Origin: Kiritimatiellia bacterium | Lineage (GTDB): Bacteria > Verrucomicrobiota > Kiritimatiellia > RFP12 > JAAYLN01 | Direction of reading: 5' to 3' | Length of the DNA stretch: 64,000 bases | Assembly (NCBI GenBank): GCA_017962605.1 | Contig: JAGCUY010000180.1 | Location: 1-64,000, forward strand | Shown here: positions 57,580 to 64,000 of the stretch, piece by piece | How the letters are laid out: each line of letters opens with the position of its first letter | How positions within the stretch are numbered: position 1 is the first letter of the stretch | The notes under the pieces: generated by a model | What the model saw: only the letters and a program-made list of their open reading frames with translations | Told to the model about the DNA's origin: nothing | The model's database searches: none | Position numbers and translations under genes: made by a program

Positions 57580-59724
57580 ATGCCTGGAAAGACCTTGCCA
57601 ATATTGTTAGGAGCGATGGCCGCCATTGCGGCCATCGCCTCGACTCCCGTATCCACGCCACCCACTTCCTCGGCATTCGGCGAGGGCTTTGAGAACGGGG
57701 CCGACGGCTGGGAAGGTGGTGCCAACATGGCTCTGGACACTGCCGTCGCCCACACTTGCGGAAGTTCAGCCCGCCTCGTTGTCGCCGACCCGACGCGCGA
57801 TCCAGTTTACATCACGCGCAAAGTCCCCATTGAAGCCGGAGCATACTACACCGCATCGTGCTTCGTCAGGACGGAAAACGTCGTCGAGGCGCAGGGCGCG
57901 AAGTGGTCGGTCGGCGCCGGCCTCATCGTCGAGTGGGCCAACCGCGACGGCGCGTGGATGAAGTCCGGCCAATACGCCTGCGGGCTGCGCGGGACGGAGG
58001 ACTGGCGCCGCGTCGAATGCAATTCCCTGAAGGCCCCCGACGAGGCCGGGTTCGCAATCCTTTTCCTTACGCTCCGCGACGCCGGGACGGCCTGGTTCGA
58101 CGATGTCTCGCTTGAGCGCGTGGACGTCAGCATCGAAAAGGTGTCGCCAGGGGAGGGCGCAACCTTTGCCAACAACTGCCCGTTCTTTGAATGGAAGTCA
58201 ATGCCTGGAATCCGCTCCTATACTTTGGAACTCTCGCAAGACCCGTCGTTCGCGCCTGGGGCGACGCTGTCCTTCGCGGCGGGCGGGCTGCCGAGGTTCC
58301 AGCTCCGCGAACCACTGGAGCCGGGCGTTTGGCACTGGCGCGTCGTCGCGCATGGACTGCAGGACAGCCACCCAAGGTCTTTCACGCAGACCGCACCGCA
58401 GGATCGCGACTGCCTCCCGCCACTTGTCGCTACCAGGGCGGCGCGCGTCACGCGTGGTGACGAACCGTTCGCGGTTGAGGTCGAGGGCGACGACCTTGCT
58501 GTTGTCCTCTTGCTGTTTGGCGCGGAGACGGCCATCGGGCAGCAAGCGGACAGCGGCAAGCGGACAATGGCAAGGATGGTTCCCCCAGCCGGCGGCTGGC
58601 CGGAAGGCCTTACCGAAGGCCGGCTCATCGCATCTGATGCGTCAGGCAACGCCTCGACAACCGACTTCTGGCTTCTCAACGAGTCGGCCCCGGCGAACGC
58701 CGTGGCCATAGGCGCGGACGGCTTTTACCATGAGAATGGCCAGCGCATCTTCCCGCTGATGATCTACGAGGTCGAGCCGGGCGACATGGCCGACATCCGC
58801 GAAGCCGGCATCGAGGTCGTCCACAACTACCGCTGGGAGAAGACGCAGGATGACGCCTCCTGCCGCGCCTGGCTCGACGCATGCGCCACGAATGGGCTGC
58901 GCGCCTTTATTGGATTCGACCGCGGCATCCGCACCGGCAGAGGAATGGTGCAGGGCAACCTGGCGTGCGTCGCGCGCCGTGTCGGCGCACTTGCAAGCCA
59001 CCCGGCGCTTTTCTGCTGGTATCTCTTTGACGAGCCGGAATGGCTCAACCAGTTCATTACTGCCGAATCCATGATTGAGTTCGCCGATCTCGTCCGGGCC
59101 CTCGACCCGTTCCACCCCGTCGTGGTGACCACCTGGGGCGAGCAGATGAAGTCCTACCGCCGCTCCTGGGATACGCACTGGACACAGGCCTACGGCAAGC
59201 CCGCCGATGTCGATGACCAGCTGGACGAGCATTTCCGATTCCTCGACAACGATTCGCCGGTCACGCTTGTGGCATGTTGCAACGACACCGCGCAGGGTGA
59301 GCGGCGCAGGCGTGGAGTCGAGCCCGACCCGACGAAGTTCGCGCGAGACCGCGACCACATGCGGGCATGCGCCTTCCTAAGCATTGTCAAGGGGTGCAAC
59401 GGCCTGGCCTGGTGGTGGTTCGGACGCGGCTCGACTGAATATTATTCCGCCGCCCAGTGCCCTCCGGCGTGGGAGGACATGAAAGGCATTGTCGCTGAAC
59501 TCCGCTGCCTGCGGCCAATGCTCGCCGCCGACGGAACAGTCGAAAGCGGTTCGGCGCGCGATGGCGACGCCCGCGTGAAGTGGTGGCTCAAGCGCGCGGG
59601 CGGCAGGACTGTGTTCATCGCCGTCAACACCGCCGACCACCCCGTCACCGTGACAATCGACACGCCCGAAGGCAGGCGCCGCCTTGACCTGCGACGCTAC
59701 GAGGTTCGCGTCGAGGGGCTGTAA
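57580..59724 (+). CDS. Protein C: secreted CBM + TIM-barrel glycosidase-like protein
   Basis: A 714-residue exported protein (hydrophobic alanine-rich leader, ILLGAMAAIAAIA). Domain order matches the first half of protein B: CBM4/9-like (about 30-175), fibronectin-III-like (about 180-270), TIM-barrel (about 365-680) with FCWYLFDEPEW and AWWWFGRGS, and a short C-terminal strand domain ending RRYEVRVEGL. The start is uncertain: ATG 57580 lacks a ribosome-binding site, TTG 57571 is in frame, and ATG 57616 follows AGGAG too closely. A GCGGACA/GCGGCAA heptad run (58539-58575) lies inside the gene. Substrate unknown. Confidence 0.78.
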   Translation: MPGKTLPILLGAMAAIAAIASTPVSTPPTSSAFGEGFENGADGWEGGANMALDTAVAHTCGSSARLVVADPTRDPVYITRKVPIEAGAYYTASCFVRTENVVEAQGAKWSVGAGLIVEWANRDGAWMKSGQYACGLRGTEDWRRVECNSLKAPDEAGFAILFLTLRDAGTAWFDDVSLERVDVSIEKVSPGEGATFANNCPFFEWKSMPGIRSYTLELSQDPSFAPGATLSFAAGGLPRFQLREPLEPGVWHWRVVAHGLQDSHPRSFTQTAPQDRDCLPPLVATRAARVTRGDEPFAVEVEGDDLAVVLLLFGAETAIGQQADSGKRTMARMVPPAGGWPEGLTEGRLIASDASGNASTTDFWLLNESAPANAVAIGADGFYHENGQRIFPLMIYEVEPGDMADIREAGIEVVHNYRWEKTQDDASCRAWLDACATNGLRAFIGFDRGIRTGRGMVQGNLACVARRVGALASHPALFCWYLFDEPEWLNQFITAESMIEFADLVRALDPFHPVVVTTWGEQMKSYRRSWDTHWTQAYGKPADVDDQLDEHFRFLDNDSPVTLVACCNDTAQGERRRRGVEPDPTKFARDRDHMRACAFLSIVKGCNGLAWWWFGRGSTEYYSAAQCPPAWEDMKGIVAELRCLRPMLAADGTVESGSARDGDARVKWWLKRAGGRTVFIAVNTADHPVTVTIDTPEGRRRLDLRRYEVRVEGL

Positions 59725-59777
59725 AGGATTTGCACTTTTCCGTCTCTTTTTCCAACTAACAAACCCAAGGAGAAAAC

Positions 59778-62210
59778 ATGAACAGAATAGCGAAAGCAAC
59801 CGCCGCCCCGTTTGCGGCACTCACCTGCGCGCTCGCCCTGCAGACGGCGACCCCCGCCCAGGCATCCATGGACGACTGGCGCGGGAACGCCGCCACGCCA
59901 GCGGTGCAAATAGCCGTGGGGAGCGACATGACGCTCTCCGACGCGCTCACGGCAAACGGCGTCAGCCTTTCCGGCGCCGCGTCGCTCGTCAAGACCGGCA
60001 GCGGCACCGTGACCGTCGATGATGCGAGCGGCATCGGGTCGTTCGCCGGCGACATCCATGTCTTCCAGGGCGGGTGGCAGGTCGGCACCTCCGCCGGCTT
60101 CGGCACCTCCGACGGCTCGACATGGGTTTATCCAAACGGCTGCGTCCTCGTCACCGACGTGACCGTCTCGCACTCAGGCGAGATCTTCCACCTCGCCGGG
60201 ACGGGAAAGCACGACTGGTACGGCTGGGGCGCGATCCGTTTTCCAACCGATACTCAGCAAAATAACGCGATGGCGGTCGGTGCATACGGCTCTCGCTGGA
60301 TTCTCGAGGATGACGCAACGGTGATGGTCTCCGGCAACGGGAACGGGAGGTCGTTCCTCCCCGCCATCGACCTGGAGCTAAACGGCCATGACCTCACCTT
60401 TTGGCGCGGCCGATACGGGAAAGTCGCCGCGACATACAGCGCGCCCAGCCAGTATGGCATGTTCAGCAGCATTACGGGTAGTGGCAACATAATTATGGAA
60501 AACGGCGTGACATTCCTCGCCAGCGGCTTCGACCCGCCGTCCTACACGGAGGGCAACGGGCTGGTTCTCCGAAATGCAATGATCGCCTTCGAGAAATCGA
60601 AGAGCCGCGAGGGCTGGCGACTCACCGCAAGCCCCCTGCCCGCAGCGGACTGGGACGACCCCAAATATGTGGCTGCCAACTTGCGGCCCTCTCTTGTCCT
60701 GCGCAACTTGAACAACAAGAATTACAACGGAGAACACGACGCCAACGTCTGGCGCGGCCCAGTGACGCTTGAGGGCGACCTTGACATCTGGCAGGCGGAT
60801 CAGAACTACGCATATTCTATGACCCTTCCCAACAAGGTGACTGGCACCGGGGGCCTGAACGTCATCACCGGCAAGGCGTGGCTCTATCTCGATAACCCTG
60901 AGAATGACTTCCAGGGCGGGGTTAGGCTTTCCGGCCCGAACAACCGCCTCGTCCTCGCCGCCGACGGTGCCCTTCCGGCGGACGGCGGGCGGCTGCTACT
61001 GACCGACTCGTCTGTGGCTTTCCCCTCGACAGTTTCCGCGCCGTGGTCGCTTCCGGCGCTCGAACTCGGCGGCACGAGCGTCGTGCAGAACTGCCAGGGC
61101 TCCTGGAAGAGCGTCACGGCCCTCGCTGGCGCCGACGCCAAATACAACTCCTTCCTCGGCGCGAGCAACCTGATTCTTCGCTCCGGCTCGAAACTCACGC
61201 TCAAGTCGTTCTTCGACCCCGCTGACTACCCCGGCTGGGAGGAACGCTACGACGTGAATCGCAGCACGACTGACTTCGACTCGCTGCCACAGACCGGCAT
61301 TCGGCTATATCCGTACTACATGGAAAACAATGATTTCAGAGACATTAAAGATTCCAATAATGCCACACGTACCGGGACGCGAACTATCGCCTACGCTACC
61401 TATCTATGGAATCACGGAACATCCGACGAAACTTGGACGTTCGCCGGACACTTTGGATCCCATGTCTATGTCTGGCTCAACGGTCAGCAGATTCTCGCCC
61501 TCACCGCCGGCAACGCCTGGCGCAACCCCTACCGCGTCACGGGGACTCTCCACCCTGGAGCAAACCGGCTCATAGTCCTTTCCGACAACTGCAGCTGGGG
61601 CGCGACCTCAGACACGAGAGAAAGCGACATCGGGACATGGGCTGGCGTAAATAACAAGGGGTTTGTCTACGCAGTTGGCGATGTGCCATTGACAGACAGC
61701 ACACTCTTCCATGCCCCGACAGACCCCGGCGACGGCTCCTTCTGCACGACGAAGTGCGGCGACGATGCTTTGGACGGTATCTCGTGGGGGGCGACGTTTA
61801 CTGCGCTTTCGATGGCTCCGGATTCGCTTCTTGACCTCGGCGGGCGTGACTACACCTTCGCCGAATTCGAGAACGCGGGCACCGTTGTCAGCAACGGCAA
61901 CGCAACCGTCACAAGCTCGTGGACGATCGACTGCTCGCAGGTCGCCTTCGACGACTGGGCGCCCTCCACATTCACGGGGACGCTGACAATTGGCGACAAC
62001 GCCGAAATCGTCCTTGAGAACGCGCTGTCCTGGCCGAGGGAGTTCGACATCGAGATTGCCACGGCCGGCGCCGCCATCAACCGCGCTCCGTCGGTTAGGG
62101 TGGTGGGCGGCTATCCGGGGAACAATGTGAAAGCCGAACTCACCGGAGCGGGGAACACGACGCTGAAACTCTCCTCGGCCCGACCGGTTTTGAAGCTTTC
62201 GTTCCGCTAG
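59778..62210 (+). CDS. Protein D: surface protein paralogous to A
   Basis: An 810-residue exported protein (signal peptide ending PAQA; AAGGAG before the ATG). It carries the A-type modules in the same order: MTLSDALTANGV, IGSFAGDIHVFQGGWQVG, the strand repeat GLNVITGKAWLYLDNPENDF and the PA14-like TWTFAGHFGSHVYVWLNGQQ. The central third has diverged from A and B. The C-terminal ~100 residues differ entirely (TFAEFENAGTVVSNGNATVT) and end VLKLSFR. Its position downstream of C suggests one A-B-C-D transcription unit. Confidence 0.8.
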   Translation: MNRIAKATAAPFAALTCALALQTATPAQASMDDWRGNAATPAVQIAVGSDMTLSDALTANGVSLSGAASLVKTGSGTVTVDDASGIGSFAGDIHVFQGGWQVGTSAGFGTSDGSTWVYPNGCVLVTDVTVSHSGEIFHLAGTGKHDWYGWGAIRFPTDTQQNNAMAVGAYGSRWILEDDATVMVSGNGNGRSFLPAIDLELNGHDLTFWRGRYGKVAATYSAPSQYGMFSSITGSGNIIMENGVTFLASGFDPPSYTEGNGLVLRNAMIAFEKSKSREGWRLTASPLPAADWDDPKYVAANLRPSLVLRNLNNKNYNGEHDANVWRGPVTLEGDLDIWQADQNYAYSMTLPNKVTGTGGLNVITGKAWLYLDNPENDFQGGVRLSGPNNRLVLAADGALPADGGRLLLTDSSVAFPSTVSAPWSLPALELGGTSVVQNCQGSWKSVTALAGADAKYNSFLGASNLILRSGSKLTLKSFFDPADYPGWEERYDVNRSTTDFDSLPQTGIRLYPYYMENNDFRDIKDSNNATRTGTRTIAYATYLWNHGTSDETWTFAGHFGSHVYVWLNGQQILALTAGNAWRNPYRVTGTLHPGANRLIVLSDNCSWGATSDTRESDIGTWAGVNNKGFVYAVGDVPLTDSTLFHAPTDPGDGSFCTTKCGDDALDGISWGATFTALSMAPDSLLDLGGRDYTFAEFENAGTVVSNGNATVTSSWTIDCSQVAFDDWAPSTFTGTLTIGDNAEIVLENALSWPREFDIEIATAGAAINRAPSVRVVGGYPGNNVKAELTGAGNTTLKLSSARPVLKLSFR

Positions 62211-62281
62211 AAGAGAGTATAGAACGCGGCTCGGCGCGCGATGGCGCATTTGAAAATTTTTAATCAAATATATAGGCTTTG

Positions 62282-62330
62282 ATCGGTTACTAACTTAATA
62301 GGTGGAATTCAATTCCATCAAAAACCGATT
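62282..62330. promoter_or_regulatory. Palindrome and inverted repeat upstream of sigma factor 2
   Basis: A perfect palindrome with one central base, TGGAATT-C-AATTCCA (62303-62317), lies inside a wider inverted repeat ATCGGTT (62282-62288) and AACCGAT (about 62323-62329), 10-55 bp before the ATG. The arrangement (wide inverted repeat just ahead of the start) parallels sigma factor 1 although the sequences differ. Confidence 0.5.
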
Positions 62331-62339
62331 CAAGGCTAA

Positions 62340-64000
62340 ATGGACATTGTCGAAGAACTAAGAAGAGACCGCGAGAATGGCGCGAAGAGGCTAGTTGAGG
62401 AATACAAGACTGGCCTCATGACGCTTGCGCGCCGTTTTTGCCGTAATCCAAGCGATGCCGAGGAACTGGTTAACCGCACCTTTGCGGCCGTAGTCGAAGG
62501 CATAGACGGTTTCCTCGAGCAGTCTTCTTTCTTCACATGGATGTGCCAGATTCTGGTGAACCTTAACGCCAATGACAACCGGCGCAAGGCGAACGGGGAC
62601 ATTGTCTATCCCGGCGAACTGCCGGAAGTCGCCGACGAATCCGCCGATGATGGCGTTTACAGGGCTTTGGATGCGGCGCTTTTGCGAGATGCCATCAGGA
62701 CGCTGCCTGAGGATATCCGCAAGACGGTCGTTTTGCATTACTTCATGGAGATGAGCGTGAAGGACATCGCGCGTTTCCTGGCCATACCAACCGGCACCGT
62801 GATGTGGCGTCTCCACTATGCGCGGAAGATGCTGGCGGTAAAGATGGGGGCTGCGGCGAAGAAACCCGGCGGCAAGGCCGTGATTCTGGCGCTGCTGCTC
62901 TGCGGCCTCACCGCGCTCGGCGCAGCGGTATGGCACCTCGCCGTCCCCGGCGAGGTGCAGAACCCCGCCGATGCCGGCATGTCGCTTGTCGCAAGTCGCA
63001 TGTCGTCTTCCGCCCAAACCTCCTCCTCCAACTTGCCGCAATCTCCTTCAGGGGTTGCGGGTTCCCCACAGCGACAAGCGGAGGCTTCCAACCTTTCAAC
63101 TTTTCAACCTTTCAACTTTTCAACCGATAACTCACCAGGAGAAACTATGAACATAACCACAACCAAACGCACCGCAGCCATGCTGGCCGCGGCAACGGTC
63201 GCGACGGGAGCGACGCTATCCACCCCTGCATCGACGGTGACAATAAGCGTGCCGGCTGTAGCAGACTATACGCTAGCCGAGGCGTTCGCGAACGGATGCG
63301 TTTCTGGCGCGTCCGATGTAGCCGCGCTTTGCGCCGCAGACGACCTCCAGATTGACGGTGCCGGTCGCCTAATCATTGACCAAGACCTCAAGACCGCCGG
63401 TTTCGCTGGCGAAATCCATGTGAACGCCGGAGCGACGCTGCGCCTTGCGGTCACAGGCGCACTTGGCGATACCGCGCACGGCACCTTCGTCGCCGATGGC
63501 GCGACGCTGGAAACGCTGGCCTCCGGTGGAACATCGCTCGACTTCTACGGCGAGCCGGTTTCTTTCGCCGGGACGGGCGTCGATGGAACCGGCGCCCTGA
63601 AGGCTCTCTCCACCACTGTGCAGCGCAACGGTGCCTGGGGCGGCTCCGTCCTCACGATGACGGGTGATGCAACCATCTCTCAGGCCACGCACCAGAACCA
63701 GTTATTCCCGATAGGAGATAGCGCCTCAACGCTCAACATGAACGGCTTCGACTTGACTATCGTTGGTTTGCACCCGAATGACAACCTGACCTTCCGACCA
63801 ACAATCTCCAACCCTGGCAACATCGTGGCGACGAACGTCCACCTTGTTGTCCGCCATCAGGCGGTTTTCCCCGGTGGTGCCGCGCATACCCTCACTATTT
63901 CCGCGAACGCACGACTTCAGCTCTTCTCCTGCTCGGAGGCGACGCGCGGCAACCGCACATGGACGATTTCCATTCCGCAAGGCGGTTTGTCTGATGCACT
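62340..64000 (+). CDS. Membrane-tethered ECF sigma factor 2, open in frame into surface protein E (runs off window)
   Basis: Paralogue of sigma factor 1, starting MDIVEELRRDRENGAKRL. Region 2 (DAEELVNRTFAAVVEGI, FFTWMCQILVNL) and region 4 (LPEDIRKTVVLHYFMEMSVK, IPTGTVMWRLHYARKML) are conserved. The membrane helix (GGKAVILALLLCGLTALGA) is almost identical in protein and DNA to that of sigma 1. The linker is built from two 7-bp repeat runs (GCATGTC type at 62977-63005, TTCAACY type at 63089-63124). There is again no stop: codon 270 is the ATG of protein E, exactly as in sigma 1. The frame is still open at the window end. Confidence 0.8.
   Translation, partial: MDIVEELRRDRENGAKRLVEEYKTGLMTLARRFCRNPSDAEELVNRTFAAVVEGIDGFLEQSSFFTWMCQILVNLNANDNRRKANGDIVYPGELPEVADESADDGVYRALDAALLRDAIRTLPEDIRKTVVLHYFMEMSVKDIARFLAIPTGTVMWRLHYARKMLAVKMGAAAKKPGGKAVILALLLCGLTALGAAVWHLAVPGEVQNPADAGMSLVASRMSSSAQTSSSNLPQSPSGVAGSPQRQAEASNLSTFQPFNFSTDNSPGETMNITTTKRTAAMLAAATVATGATLSTPASTVTISVPAVADYTLAEAFANGCVSGASDVAALCAADDLQIDGAGRLIIDQDLKTAGFAGEIHVNAGATLRLAVTGALGDTAHGTFVADGATLETLASGGTSLDFYGEPVSFAGTGVDGTGALKALSTTVQRNGAWGGSVLTMTGDATISQATHQNQLFPIGDSASTLNMNGFDLTIVGLHPNDNLTFRPTISNPGNIVATNVHLVVRHQAVFPGGAAHTLTISANARLQLFSCSEATRGNRTWTISIPQGGLSDA
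63147..64000 (+). CDS. Surface protein E, internal start, partial
   Basis: At least 284 residues, cut by the window end. The ATG at 63147 is preceded by AGGAG and followed by a signal peptide (MNITTTKRTAAMLAAATVAT) closely related to that of protein A. The body is beta-rich (TLAEAFANGCV, TAGFAGEIHVNAGATLRLAV), similar in layout to the A/D N-terminal module but diverged. It is in the same frame as sigma factor 2. Confidence 0.75.
   Translation, partial: MNITTTKRTAAMLAAATVATGATLSTPASTVTISVPAVADYTLAEAFANGCVSGASDVAALCAADDLQIDGAGRLIIDQDLKTAGFAGEIHVNAGATLRLAVTGALGDTAHGTFVADGATLETLASGGTSLDFYGEPVSFAGTGVDGTGALKALSTTVQRNGAWGGSVLTMTGDATISQATHQNQLFPIGDSASTLNMNGFDLTIVGLHPNDNLTFRPTISNPGNIVATNVHLVVRHQAVFPGGAAHTLTISANARLQLFSCSEATRGNRTWTISIPQGGLSDA

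Noticed and set aside
1-64000. tRNA, rRNA, origin of replication, integrase or transposase genes
   Set aside because: Looked for by eye on both strands; no convincing instance was seen. A covariance-model scan would be needed to exclude a tRNA.

Overview
The window is GC-rich bacterial DNA (roughly 60% G+C by eye) with a Gram-negative gene set: an LptE-like lipoprotein, a polyprenyl glycosylphosphotransferase, many signal-peptide-bearing beta-rich surface proteins with autotransporter-associated repeats but no autotransporter barrel, a DUF4838 protein, a GH20 hexosaminidase, XylR-type and GntR-type sugar regulators, and ECF sigma factors with a C-terminal membrane helix. This mix suggests a glycan-degrading member of the PVC group (Kiritimatiellota/Lentisphaerota/Verrucomicrobiota-like, gut or sediment). 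That placement is inference; no rRNA or tRNA gene was found in the window.

Layout. 589-8576 (+): mannonate dehydratase, XylR-like regulator, a 1327-residue surface protein, HAD phosphatase and S66 carboxypeptidase, closely packed and partly overlapping. 8577-10299: three complete ~285-bp palindromic repeat elements and a fourth interrupted by a GxxExxY gene. 10300-14747 (-): FitA-like antitoxin with a truncated toxin start, glycerophosphodiesterase, metallo-hydrolase, MurG, NagA. 14860-18997 (-): an intact AAA/DUF4143 ATPase, a degraded serine hydrolase, a degraded DUF4143 tail, an intact serine hydrolase and an ATPase that lost its AAA domain; every ATPase locus has its own repeated upstream motif. 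19523-31988 (-): a glycan-utilisation cluster (GntR regulator, beta-helix protein, DUF4838 protein, DHDPS/NAL-family aldolase, dehydrogenase, sodium:solute symporter, GH20). 32085-34202: a second intact AAA/DUF4143 gene between two copies of an intergenic repeat. 34234-42110 (-): glycoside-hydrolase-like protein, LeuS, a second glycerophosphodiesterase, an HTH/zinc-ribbon protein and an EF-G-like GTPase. 42315-49706 (+): acyl-CoA ligase, sugar-phosphate transferase, a coiled-coil exported protein, an LptE-like lipoprotein, a LysM/L,D-transpeptidase and a cytosine-type permease.

49852-64000 (+) is the most unusual region. Two paralogous ECF sigma factors, each followed by an almost identical membrane helix, have no stop codon of their own. 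Each reads on in frame, after exactly 269 codons, into a signal-peptide-bearing surface protein that also has its own Shine-Dalgarno and ATG. Between them lie three related genes: a surface protein, a CBM/TIM-barrel enzyme, and a large protein fusing both types. A one-component membrane-tethered sigma system controlling surface glycan proteins is a reasonable hypothesis but is not proven here.

Across the window, intergenic DNA is rich in sequence-unrelated short tandem repeats with a 7-bp period (TTCAACY, TTAGTRG, GGGATTA, AATCCCK, CTACCGG). Similar 7-bp runs lie inside coding sequences (symporter, sigma linkers, possibly MurG and a CBM protein). They resemble the heptanucleotide STRRs of cyanobacteria.
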